Below, one piece after another: positions 52,303-60,422 of a DNA stretch of 64,000 bases. Source of the stretch: DATDAH01 sp963823495 (GTDB lineage Bacteria; Actinomycetota; Acidimicrobiia; Acidimicrobiales; DATDAH01). Made by a program: the position numbers and the translations under genes. The notes under the pieces were generated by a model. The model worked only from the letters and a program-made list of their open reading frames with translations. It was not told where the DNA came from and did no database searches. The stretch is from the NCBI GenBank assembly GCA_963823495.1, contig CAWGLV010000001.1, positions 3,658,001-3,722,000 of the forward strand, written 5' to 3'. Each line of letters begins with the position of its first letter. The first letter of the stretch is position 1.

Positions 52303-52734
52303 ATGGCCGCGGTGGTGCTCACCGACGAGCGAAGGGACGGCGACACGGCTGACATCTCGGCCCCGGCGGACGTGAGCGTGCTCATCGTCGACGACCAGGC
52401 GCCCTTTCGCGCCGTGGCAAGCACCGTGGTCGACCTCGTAGCCGGCTTCGTCGTGGTCGGTGAGGCCGCCTCGGGCGAGGAGGCGGTGGCCATGGCCGCC
52501 GACCTCGCCCCCGCGCTGGTCCTGATGGACATCAACCTGCCGGGCATCGACGGCATCGAGGCGACCCGACAGATCATGGCCGCGGCCCCCGACACGGTCG
52601 TGATGATGCTGTCGACCTACCGAGCCGACGACCTCCCCAGCGACGCCACCACCTGCGGCGCCGCCCGCTATGTCCACAAAGAGGACTTCGGCCCCGCCGT
52701 CCTCCGCGAGACCTGGTCCGCCGCCTCCGACTAG
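52303..52734 (+). CDS. Stand-alone receiver-domain protein
   Basis: 143 residues. After a 22-residue lead the chain is a single CheY-like receiver: VLIVDDQAPFR with the acidic pair, VLMDINLPGIDGIEA with the phospho-acceptor D76, MLSTY for the conserved Ser/Thr and YVHKEDF for Lys. There is no output domain, so it may act by protein contact or serve as a phosphate sink. Its stop overlaps that of the convergent flavoprotein gene by three bases. It is the only gene after the LuxR-type regulator on this strand, 45 bases downstream. Confidence 0.88.
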   Translation: MAAVVLTDERRDGDTADISAPADVSVLIVDDQAPFRAVASTVVDLVAGFVVVGEAASGEEAVAMAADLAPALVLMDINLPGIDGIEATRQIMAAAPDTVVMMLSTYRADDLPSDATTCGAARYVHKEDFGPAVLRETWSAASD

Positions 52735-54155
52735 AACTCGTGCTCGAGGGCGCTCCGGGCGGCGTGCCAGCCGCACATGCCGTGGACGCCGCCGCCGGGT
52801 GGGGTGGACGACGAACACAGGTAGACGCCCTTGGCGGGGGTCCGCCACGGGTCCAGGCCGAGGGTCGGGCGGCGGATGAACTGGGTCAGGTCGGCGGCGC
52901 CGGCGTTGATGTCGCCACCGATGAAGTTGGCGTTCCGGGCCTCGACGGCACTCGTGTCCATCACGTGACGGGCCAGGATCCGGTCGCGGAACCCGGGCGC
53001 GAAGCGCTCGATCTGGGACTCGATGCGATCGCTCATGTCCACCGTCGATCCGTTCGGGACGTGGCAGTAGGCCCAGAAGGCGTGACCGCCCTCGGGGGCC
53101 CGGGTCGGATCGAATCCGCTGGCCTGGCAGGCCAGCACCCAGGGCCGATCGGGATGACGGCCGGCGGCCACCTCGCCTTCGGCGGTGACGGTCTCCTCGA
53201 GGGTGCCGCCCACGTGGACGGTGCCCGCCCTCGCCACCTCGGGGTTCGCCCAGGGCACCGGGCCGTCCAGGGCGTAGTCGACCTTGTGGACCCCCGCTCC
53301 GTAGCGAAAGCGGGTCAAGGCCTTCCGGTAGCGGGCCGGGAACCGGTCCCCGACGATCTCGGCCGCGTTGCGGGCGGACACGTCGAGCAGTACCGCCCGG
53401 GCCGACGGCACCTCGTCGAGATCGGTGACCCGGGTACCGGAGCGGACCTCGCCGCCCCGGGACCGGATGATCGACAGGAGCGCCTCGGTCACCTGCTGGG
53501 AGCCCCCCGCGGCGAAGGGATAGCCCACCAGGTGGGCCGCCACCCCGAGCATCAGCCCGTAGCCCGCGGTGATCGGCGCCCGCAGCGACAGGATCGAATG
53601 GGCCGCGAGGCCGGCCAGGAGGGCGGCGGCCTCCTCGGTCTCGAACCGCCGGCGACCGAGACCTCGGGCCGAGCGGACGCCCACGAAGCCGTAGCGGGCC
53701 AGGGCCACCGGGTGACGGGGCAGCCGGAACGGTGACAGCAGGCCGTCGACCAAGCCGAAACCGGCGCCGACCAGCGGACCCATCAGTCGCCGGTAGGCGT
53801 CGGCGTCGACCCCGAGGCCCTCGGCGGTCAGGTCGACCGAGCGGTGCAGCAGCGCGGCCCGGCCACCGTCGAGGGGGTTGGCCAGGGGCAGCTCCGGCTG
53901 GACCCATTCGACGCCATGGGCCTCCAGGGGCAGATCGCGCATCGCCCTCGAGGCCAGGCCGAGGGACCACACCGTCGAGCAGGTGTCATGGACGAAGCCG
54001 GGCAGGGTCAGCTCGGCCGAGCGGGCCCCGCCGCCGAAGGTGTCCTCGGCCTCGAGCACGAGGACCGACAACCCCTCCCCTGCCAGCGTGGCGGCGGCGA
54101 CGAGGCCGTTGGGGCCCGACCCGACGACGACGGCGTCGTAATCCGTACTGGCCAC
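52731..54155 (-). CDS. FAD-dependent oxidoreductase, phytoene-desaturase-like
   Basis: 474 residues from GTG 54155 (VASTDYDAVVVGSGPNGLVAA). The dinucleotide motif GSGPNG and the following AGEGLSVLVLEAEDTFGGG are those of the CrtI/NAD(P)-binding FAD family; AAGGSQQVTEALLSIIRSRGGEV is typical of its middle and YLCSSSTPPGGGVHGMCGWH of its C-terminus. Members desaturate or isomerise carotenoids and related polyenes, but many actinobacterial copies have no known substrate. It starts four bases after the kinase stop, in the same direction, so it is probably the last gene of the signalling operon. Confidence 0.92.
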   Translation of the reverse strand: MASTDYDAVVVGSGPNGLVAAATLAGEGLSVLVLEAEDTFGGGARSAELTLPGFVHDTCSTVWSLGLASRAMRDLPLEAHGVEWVQPELPLANPLDGGRAALLHRSVDLTAEGLGVDADAYRRLMGPLVGAGFGLVDGLLSPFRLPRHPVALARYGFVGVRSARGLGRRRFETEEAAALLAGLAAHSILSLRAPITAGYGLMLGVAAHLVGYPFAAGGSQQVTEALLSIIRSRGGEVRSGTRVTDLDEVPSARAVLLDVSARNAAEIVGDRFPARYRKALTRFRYGAGVHKVDYALDGPVPWANPEVARAGTVHVGGTLEETVTAEGEVAAGRHPDRPWVLACQASGFDPTRAPEGGHAFWAYCHVPNGSTVDMSDRIESQIERFAPGFRDRILARHVMDTSAVEARNANFIGGDINAGAADLTQFIRRPTLGLDPWRTPAKGVYLCSSSTPPGGGVHGMCGWHAARSALEHEF

Positions 54156-54159
54156 CCGA

Positions 54160-56319
54160 TCAGGATGCCGTCGTGCCGACCGGGTCCGGCCCGACGGCGG
54201 ACTCGGCCTCGTCGGTCCCTTCCTCCGGGGGCTCCACGGGGACGTGGCCCCGGACGCGAGAGCCCTCACCCGGAGCGCTGTCCACCTCGAGGACGCCGCC
54301 GATGGCCCCCAGCCGGTCCCGCATGTTGACGAACCCGTGGCCCATGGCCGCCGCCTCGACGTCGAACCCGGGACCGTCGTCGACCACCTCGAAGCCCAAC
54401 TCGCCCGCCACCTCGGTGACCACGACATCGAGGTGGGCGTCCTTCCCGGCGTGCTTGCCCGCGTTCTGCATGGCCTCGAGACAGCAGAAGTAGATGGCGG
54501 CCTCGGTCTCCGCCGGGTGACGTCGGACCTCCTCGGCCACGACCAGCTCGACCGGGAGCGTCGAACGGTTGGCTGCCGCCTTGAGGGCCGCCTCGAGCCC
54601 CCGGTCGCGCAACAGGGGCGGGTAGATGCCGTGGGCCAGTTCCCGGAGCTCCTCGAGAGTGTCCTGGACGTCGCCCCGGAGCTGATCGAGCATCTCGTCG
54701 GCCGTGGCCCGATCGGCGTCGATGAGCTGCTTGACCAAGCCGACCTTCACCGCGAGGGCGACCAGGTGCTGCTGGGCGCCGTCGTGGAGGTTGCGCTCGA
54801 TCCGCTGGCGGGACTCGTCGGCTGCGGTCACGATGCGGAGGCGGGAGGCGGCCAGTTCCTGATTGCGCTCCTCGAGCTGTTCCAGGGACGCCTGCAGGGC
54901 CGAGTCCAGGCGGACGTTGTGCAGGGCCAGGCCGACCTGGCGGGCCAGCTCGGCAAGGACCCGGTCGTCGTCTTCGGTGAACGGGGGGTCATCGGCCCGG
55001 CGCTCGACCACGATCACTCCGAGCAACTCGCCCAGGTGGGCCACGACCGCCGCCCGCAGCTGACCGTCGTCCCGGCCATCGAGCAGGGCCGGCATCCAGA
55101 CCTGGAGCCACGCGTTGCCCTGGACGTGCGCCCGCGTGGCCACCCCCAGCTCCTCGCCCTGCAGCCGCAGGTGAGCCGACCCCCGGTCCGGCACCGAGAC
55201 CGCTCGCTCGAGGGTGCCGTTCGCGCCGGTCCACACCTCGGCGGCCGCGAGGGCCAAGCTCTTCTTCAGCGACTCGGCCAACTGGAGCAGCAGCTCGTCC
55301 ATGGGGACGGCCCGGGACATCCGCCCGGCGAAGGTCCTGATGGCGTCGTCGGGGCGATGGCGCTCACCGTAGACCCGCTGGTTGGCGACCTCCTCGAGTC
55401 GGTGCCGGGCCGGGAAGGCGAGCACGGCGCAGACGGCGGCGGCCACCATGGACAGGACCAGGACCGAGCGTTCCTCGGCGTGGGGGGTCCGGCCCAGGCC
55501 GACGATCACGAAGAGGTACACCGCCTCGACCAACGCGACGAGCCCGACGACGACCACGGTGCGCACGAGCACGCGGTCGATGACCGCCAGGAGCCGGGGC
55601 ACCGTCGAGGCGGCGATCCCGGCGGGGATCGCCGCGGTCGCGGCCAAGGCCACGAATCCCGGTCGGGCGGGCCAGTCGAGGAGGAGGTCGAGGAGGACCA
55701 CGAGCCCACCGACCGCGACGGCCACCACGACACCCCAGCCGATCCACTGCAGCCGGGACCGGTCGGCCGGCATCGCCCGCCGACACCGACCGAGGTACCC
55801 GGTCACGCTGATCACCCCGGCGAGCAGCGACCAGACCACCGCGGGCGCGACGGCGATCGAACCGTCGGAGGTCGTTCCGGCGACGAGCCCGACCGCCAGC
55901 CCCAGCCCATAGGCCGCGGCCACGAGAACACGGGTCGAGGACCTCCCCAGCGCGCCGTCGGGCGCGCCGAGCCCGAGGTGGACCGCGAGCGCCGGCAGCA
56001 GGCCCAGCAGGACCGCTCGAACGGGCTCCCAGTCCTCCTGGCCGCCGGCGACCCGGGCCGCGGCGAAGACCGCCCCGCCCGCCACCACGGCCACAAGGCC
56101 CACGAGCACGGCGAGGGTCCCGCTTCGGCGCCGGATGGCCAGCGCGGCCGCCGACCAGGCCAGGACGACCGCCGCCGCCGCCCACCAGGGGCCCCTGCCG
56201 TGGTCGACCGCCCCCAGCACACCGAGAACGGCGCCGATGACGGCCAGTAGCACCGGCACCAGCCCGAAGGGACCGCCGGCGGCGGAGGGCGGAGCTGTGG
56301 CTCCGGTCGTGATCGACAT
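54160..56319 (-). CDS. Membrane sensor histidine kinase, NarX/DesK type (HisKA_3)
   Basis: 719 residues. About eight to nine N-terminal membrane segments (20-305) form the sensor, followed by a GAF-like region (about 340-470: LLGVIVVERRADDPPFTED is typical) and a coiled coil (ALQASLEQLEERNQELAA). The HisKA_3 phospho-site is H512 in RIERNLHDGAQQHL; the ATPase domain has EAMQNAGKHAG (N-box) and VVDDGPGFD (G1). It should phosphorylate NarL-type regulators. Its ATG shares one base with the stop of the 54-residue permease stub upstream. The signal it senses is unknown. Confidence 0.93.
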   Translation of the reverse strand: MSITTGATAPPSAAGGPFGLVPVLLAVIGAVLGVLGAVDHGRGPWWAAAAVVLAWSAAALAIRRRSGTLAVLVGLVAVVAGGAVFAAARVAGGQEDWEPVRAVLLGLLPALAVHLGLGAPDGALGRSSTRVLVAAAYGLGLAVGLVAGTTSDGSIAVAPAVVWSLLAGVISVTGYLGRCRRAMPADRSRLQWIGWGVVVAVAVGGLVVLLDLLLDWPARPGFVALAATAAIPAGIAASTVPRLLAVIDRVLVRTVVVVGLVALVEAVYLFVIVGLGRTPHAEERSVLVLSMVAAAVCAVLAFPARHRLEEVANQRVYGERHRPDDAIRTFAGRMSRAVPMDELLLQLAESLKKSLALAAAEVWTGANGTLERAVSVPDRGSAHLRLQGEELGVATRAHVQGNAWLQVWMPALLDGRDDGQLRAAVVAHLGELLGVIVVERRADDPPFTEDDDRVLAELARQVGLALHNVRLDSALQASLEQLEERNQELAASRLRIVTAADESRQRIERNLHDGAQQHLVALAVKVGLVKQLIDADRATADEMLDQLRGDVQDTLEELRELAHGIYPPLLRDRGLEAALKAAANRSTLPVELVVAEEVRRHPAETEAAIYFCCLEAMQNAGKHAGKDAHLDVVVTEVAGELGFEVVDDGPGFDVEAAAMGHGFVNMRDRLGAIGGVLEVDSAPGEGSRVRGHVPVEPPEEGTDEAESAVGPDPVGTTAS

Positions 56320-56483
56320 CAGGGTCTCCGTCCACTCGGTGGCCAGGGCTGGGCTGGAGCCGTCCGCGGCGCGTCCGCCGCCGAGCCGAGCAAGGCGGTC
56401 CCCACCAGCGCCACGATCAGCCCGAACCCCAGGAGGGCGGGCCGGCGGACGTCGGCCCAGGCGACGAAGCGGACAGCGCCCAC
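56319..56483 (-). pseudogene. Probable stub of an FtsX/MacB-type ABC permease (54 residues)
   Basis: Between the ABC ATPase and the kinase a GTG-started frame encodes 54 residues: VGAVRFVAWADVRRPALLGF, one membrane helix (LIVALVGTALLGSAAD), then a short basic tail. The 'WADVRRR..L.GL.LLVALVGG.LL' pattern is how actinobacterial FtsX-like permeases of this type begin, but the chain ends at once. The remaining 700 or more residues of such a permease are missing, so this is probably what is left after a deletion. It could also be a genuine small membrane protein; the single-base overlap with the kinase ATG shows that it is still translated in line. Confidence 0.5.
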
Positions 56484-56496
56484 GGTCCGGAAGGGC

Positions 56497-57267
56497 TCAG
56501 CCGGCCGGGACCGGCTGGGCTGCGGTAGAGGTCTCCTCGTCGACCCGGCCGTCCCGCATGCCGATGATGCGGTCGGCGCCCCCCGCCACCTCGTCGCTGT
56601 GGGTGACCATGAGGATCGTCTGGCCGTCGGCGTGGAGGCGACGGAAGAGCTCCAGCACCTCCTGGCCGCCGTCGCTGTCGAGGGCCCCCGTGGGCTCGTC
56701 GGCCAGGACCAGGGTCGGCTCGTTGGCCAGGGCACGGGCGATGGCCAGGCGCTGGCGCTGCCCACCCGACAGGACGGCGGGCGTCTCGCCCGTCTTGTCG
56801 CCGAGGCCGAGGAGGTCGAGCAGGTCACGGGCCCGGGTCTCGGCCGCCTTGCGCTTGGTCCCCGCGATCATGGCCGGCAGGACGACGTTCTCGAGAGCCG
56901 TCATCCCCTCCAGCAGGTTGAAGAACTGGAACACGATCCCGATGTGGCGGCGGCGCATGCGCGCCAGCCAGTCCTCGTCCTGGCCGGTGATCTCCTCGCC
57001 GGCGATGACGATCGTGCCCTCATCCGCGAGGTCGAGGCCTGCAACCAGGTTGAGCAGGGTCGACTTTCCACAGCCCGAGGGTCCCATGATCGCCACGAAC
57101 TCCCCGGCGACGACATCAAGATCGACGCCGCGGAGCGCACGAACCGGCGCCAACTCGGCCTCGAAGGTCTTGCGGACGGCCCGCACGCCCAGCACGGTCG
57201 CCCCCGGGGTCACCCCGGGCTCGTCCGCCGGATCGATCGCTCCGAGAGCGTCATCGGCATCGGTCAT
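56497..57267 (-). CDS. ABC transporter ATPase, LolD/MacB type
   Basis: 256 residues from ATG 57267, with AGGAGG seven bases upstream; two in-frame ATGs further up lack a site. Walker A GPSGCGKST at 62-70, signature LSGGQRQRLAIARAL, Walker B VLADEPTGALDSD (the LolD/MacB-type end). These ATPases drive FtsX-fold permeases in lipid, peptide or drug export. No intact permease follows: the next coding stretch is the 54-residue stub at 56319. It is encoded downstream of the cyclase fusion in one operon. Confidence 0.93.
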   Translation of the reverse strand: MTDADDALGAIDPADEPGVTPGATVLGVRAVRKTFEAELAPVRALRGVDLDVVAGEFVAIMGPSGCGKSTLLNLVAGLDLADEGTIVIAGEEITGQDEDWLARMRRRHIGIVFQFFNLLEGMTALENVVLPAMIAGTKRKAAETRARDLLDLLGLGDKTGETPAVLSGGQRQRLAIARALANEPTLVLADEPTGALDSDGGQEVLELFRRLHADGQTILMVTHSDEVAGGADRIIGMRDGRVDEETSTAAQPVPAG

Positions 57268-57287
57268 GGTGGTTCCTCCTGTGGACA

Positions 57288-58610
57288 TCACTCTGCTCCT
57301 GCTTCCGGGCCCAGTCGGTAGGCCGTCACCTCGGACTCCCGGCCCTTCACGGTCTGGGGCGGGAGCCGTTCCAACTCGGGCGGGTCGCTCAGGCCGGCCA
57401 CGGTGGCCTCACTGAGCACGGTCGTGCCCGCCGGACGGGCGATGCTTTCCAGTCGTTGAGCCAGGTTGACCGTGTCCCCGACCAGTGTGTACTCGAGCCG
57501 CTCGTCGCTGCCGAGGAGCGCGGCGGCAACATCCCCGGAGGACAGTCCGATGCCGAGCCCGAAGGCCTCGAGCCCCTCCTGGCCCCAGGTCACGTTCACC
57601 GCGTTCTGACGCTCGTGCATGGCTTGCGCCGCGCGCAACGCCCGCTCGGCATGATCCGCCTGCGGGAAGGGCGCCCCGAAAACCGCCATGACGGCATCGC
57701 CGACGTACTGCATCACCGTCCCCTCCTCGCCGAGGATGGCGTTGTTCATCTCCCGGCGGTGCGTCCGGAGCTGGCCGGCCAGGGTGGTGGGATCGGCGTG
57801 CTCGGCGATGGTGGAGTATCCCCGCACGTCGGACATCAGGACGGTGACCGTCAGTCGTTCGGTGCGGTCGACGGCCCCGCTGTCGGTCCGGAGCTTCTCG
57901 GCCAGGCCGCCGGGCAACAGGCGGCTGAGGGTCTCGCCCTGCTCCTCGCGGTCGACGATGGCGGACTGGAGCAAGCGGAGGCGCTTCAGCGCCCCCTCGC
58001 GACCGGCACTGGCCCCTTGGGCCAGCTTCAACAGCACCGCCTCGACGGCGTCGTTCACCGCCGCCGGGCTCCGGCCCTGGCCGGCGGCGATGGCCTTGAT
58101 CGGCCGGCCCTCCGCCACCTGGGTGAGCAGGGCGTCCTCGGCCTCGGTCAGCTCGCCTTCGTCGCGGACCGGGTTGACCAGCGCCCGGACGATCTCGGGG
58201 TCCAGCATCGACCCGCCGGTGGCCACCTCGCGCACGGCCCGAGCCAGGCGGTCACCGTCGCTGACCCGGTCCTTGAGCAGGTAGGCGTAGCCCGCCGCGC
58301 CCTCTTCGAGCAGGGCGATGGCGTAGTCGGGATCGTCGTACTGGGACAGGATCACGATCCCGGTGCCGGGGTGGCGCTTCCGCACCTCCTTGGATCCCAC
58401 GATGCCCTCGTCCTGGAAGTCGGGAGGCATGCGGATGTCGGACACGACCACCTGGGGGTGGGCGTCGGTGGCACCCTCCACCAGACCCTCGAAGTCCTCC
58501 GCCGTGCCGACCACCTCGATGTCCTTCTCGATCGAGAGGAGGGCCTTGACCCCCTCTCGCACCAGGGTGTTGTCGTCGGCGAGGAACACTGTGATCCGGT
58601 CCCCGTCCAT
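57288..58610 (-). CDS. Response regulator-HTH-class III nucleotide cyclase fusion
   Basis: 440 residues from ATG 58610. Domains in order: receiver (1-125, phospho-acceptor D58 in VVSDIRMPP); a LuxR-type HTH-like segment (153-196: LTEAEDALLTQVAEGRPIKA then SPAAVNDAVEAVLLKLAQ); a linker helix; and a class III cyclase (about 255-405) with metal Asp in VLMSDVRGYST (D261) and QYVGDAVMAVFG (D305) and the transition-state pair in LVGDTVNLAQRLE. The substrate Lys is Gln and the partner Asp is Thr (MQYVG; EYTLVGD), so cAMP or cGMP cannot be told apart. It should be switched on by phosphorylation from the nearby kinase and makes a cyclic nucleotide. Confidence 0.92.
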   Translation of the reverse strand: MDGDRITVFLADDNTLVREGVKALLSIEKDIEVVGTAEDFEGLVEGATDAHPQVVVSDIRMPPDFQDEGIVGSKEVRKRHPGTGIVILSQYDDPDYAIALLEEGAAGYAYLLKDRVSDGDRLARAVREVATGGSMLDPEIVRALVNPVRDEGELTEAEDALLTQVAEGRPIKAIAAGQGRSPAAVNDAVEAVLLKLAQGASAGREGALKRLRLLQSAIVDREEQGETLSRLLPGGLAEKLRTDSGAVDRTERLTVTVLMSDVRGYSTIAEHADPTTLAGQLRTHRREMNNAILGEEGTVMQYVGDAVMAVFGAPFPQADHAERALRAAQAMHERQNAVNVTWGQEGLEAFGLGIGLSSGDVAAALLGSDERLEYTLVGDTVNLAQRLESIARPAGTTVLSEATVAGLSDPPELERLPPQTVKGRESEVTAYRLGPEAGAE

Positions 58611-58727
58611 CGGCTGCCATTGAGCCTCGGATCGGCGCCCGCCGCAAGGGGGAGGACCCGCCGCCCTCGGTGGTGCCTGCACCCCACCCACCCCGCGGCC
58701 CGCACCCCACAGATCGAAATTGCGTCA

Positions 58728-58752
58728 GTTGGTCACGCCGAGCGTGACCAAC
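58728..58752. terminator. Inverted repeat with 11-bp arms, probable terminator
   Basis: GTTGGTCACGC and GCGTGACCAAC pair perfectly around CGA. It lies 106 bases after the stop of the cyclic-nucleotide-binding protein gene and upstream of the cyclase gene, in the 247-bp gap between them. It is preceded by GAAATTGCGT, the word found in the repeat at 9916. Confidence 0.5.
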
Positions 58753-58857
58753 CCACACCAGAACAAACCGTCCGCCAGCCCGAACCGAAGAAGAGCAGGC
58801 CCGGGGCGGGGGTCGACCCCCGGACGCCACAGAAGCGGATCTCCACGAGCGGCCCGT

Positions 58858-59856
58858 CTACCCCTCTTCCTTCCGGTGCCCCTCGCTCAGCTCGGCCAGC
58901 GCATCCTGATCGACCTGGTCACCCCGGGCCACAGCCACTCGGCACTTGGTGCGGGCCTTGACCGTCGAGGTGCGCAGGCCGCCCTCGAGCACCGCCCGTT
59001 CGCCCAGGACGGCGCCGGGGCCGAACTCGGCCAGGACGTCGCCGTCGATGTCGACGTCGACCACGCCGTCGAGCAGGAGGAACACCTCGTCGCCGCCCTG
59101 GCCCTGCTCGGTGAGCAGGCCCCCCTCGTCGATCGTGCGGATCTCGGGCTTCTCACCGCCCCGCATGATGCGCCCGGCCAGCTCCCGTTCCAGGGCGGTC
59201 TCCACCGCGGTCACCAGCGCCGGCGAGTCCTCGTCACCCCACGGCGTGTGCTTGCCGAAGGCGTGACGGAACCACTCGGCGAAGTCGGCCAGCCCGACCT
59301 TGGCGGCCAGCGCCCCGTCGGCGTCGTAGACCCAGTGGCGGGGGAACTTCGAGGCCCCGACCAGCTCCTGTTCGGATGAGCCGTCGGCCCGGATGGTGAG
59401 CTTCAGGGTGGTCCAGACCACCGGGGCCAGGAACTGGACGAACGGTGGGTGGTTCACCCGGCGGGGCGACGGCAGGCCGGTTCGCCCACCCACGGTCTGC
59501 ACGAAGACCGCCGAGTCCCCGTCTATGACCGGGTCCTCCTGGATGGTGGGCAGGGAGATGGGCTGGAACACGGCCGCCTTCCTGCCCACTCGCACCGTGG
59601 TCGAGTTCAGGTGGAGACCGCCCGTGTAGGCGGCGTCGGTGATCGAGCCGTCGTCGCCGACCTCGATCGACACGCTCAGCTGGTTGGCGAACCGGTAGCG
59701 GTCCTCGCGCATCCACTCGTCGAGGTCGCCCAGGGTGTCCGGGAGCGGGTCGTCGTAGTGGGTGATGCCCGAGTCGAACACCGTGCTGTTCACCGGCCCG
59801 GTCACCGCCTCCGAGGGGATCCAGGACACTGTCGTCACCGAGGATTCGATGCGCAT
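58858..59856 (-). CDS. Protein with a C-terminal cyclic-nucleotide-binding domain
   Basis: 332 residues from ATG 59856, with GAAAGG upstream. Residues 1 to about 220 are an unrecognised beta-rich domain (FVQFLAPVVWTTLKLTI, GASKFPRHWVYDADG). From about 235 a cNMP-binding fold is clear: GDEVFLLLDGVVDVDIDG, FGPGAVLGERAVLEGGLRTSTVKA. This last stretch is the phosphate-binding cassette, with E and R in GERAVLEGGLRTS. There is no output HTH. It lies beside the cyclase fusion in the same direction and is a good candidate reader of the nucleotide that enzyme makes. Confidence 0.88.
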   Translation of the reverse strand: MRIESSVTTVSWIPSEAVTGPVNSTVFDSGITHYDDPLPDTLGDLDEWMREDRYRFANQLSVSIEVGDDGSITDAAYTGGLHLNSTTVRVGRKAAVFQPISLPTIQEDPVIDGDSAVFVQTVGGRTGLPSPRRVNHPPFVQFLAPVVWTTLKLTIRADGSSEQELVGASKFPRHWVYDADGALAAKVGLADFAEWFRHAFGKHTPWGDEDSPALVTAVETALERELAGRIMRGGEKPEIRTIDEGGLLTEQGQGGDEVFLLLDGVVDVDIDGDVLAEFGPGAVLGERAVLEGGLRTSTVKARTKCRVAVARGDQVDQDALAELSEGHRKEEG

Positions 59857-59924
59857 GGCACGCCTTTCGCTCGCTCTGGCGTGAACGTACGCCCGGGTGC
59901 TGAAGGGCAGAAGGAGGCTGGCCT

Positions 59925-60353
59925 TCAACCCTGCGGGGTGGTGGCACCACCCCTGACCGCGGTCGGCCGAGCCGTGCCGCGCACCTCCTCGGATGCACGC
60001 TCTGGGGCATCGAGCTCGAGACAAGCACCCCGACCAGCAAGGAGGATCGGTTGCTCGCATGAAGCCGGCAACTCCATCGTGGCCGCCGAGCGATCGTTCG
60101 GTGCGCACACGAACTTCAGGAGTCGGTCGGTCAGCCGGCGTTCGCGGGGAACGACCTTGGTGAAGTCGGTGATCGACGCCGCCGGTCTCCGGGCGACTCC
60201 GGCCCGGTCGGCCGCCAATGCCCAGAACCCACCCGACGCGAGCAGGTTGCGATGCCTGCCGGCTGCCTTCAGCCGGAACACCCGCTCCAGCCCGGGTGGG
60301 AGCGATGCCGTTGTGTCGGGCTGGTTCGGCTCGGGGTTCCTGTCACCACCCAT
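59925..60353 (-). CDS. Possible small or decayed CDS, unrecognised, in a 566-bp gap
   Basis: The gap 59857-60422 holds no clear gene. A minus-strand frame from ATG 60353 encodes 142 residues (for example FWALAADRAGVARRPAASIT, FTKVVPRERRLTDRLLKFVC). Codons 1 to about 85 end in G or C roughly four times out of five, which suggests coding but is below the neighbours; after that the bias falls. It has no clear ribosome-binding site. I do not recognise it. It may be a decayed or recently acquired gene, or may not be a gene at all. Confidence 0.3.
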   Translation of the reverse strand: MGGDRNPEPNQPDTTASLPPGLERVFRLKAAGRHRNLLASGGFWALAADRAGVARRPAASITDFTKVVPRERRLTDRLLKFVCAPNDRSAATMELPASCEQPILLAGRGACLELDAPERASEEVRGTARPTAVRGGATTPQG

Positions 60354-60408
60354 CGACAACCGGGGTGACGGACCCGGAGCCGGCGCCGACACGAGAACCC
60401 GGGGCCGG

Positions 60409-60414
60409 TACCGT
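60409..60414 (+). promoter_or_regulatory. -10 box of the methyltransferase gene
   Basis: TACCGT stands eight bases before the ATG at 60423, with no ribosome-binding site; the message is probably leaderless. Confidence 0.45.
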
Positions 60415-60422
60415 CGCCGACC

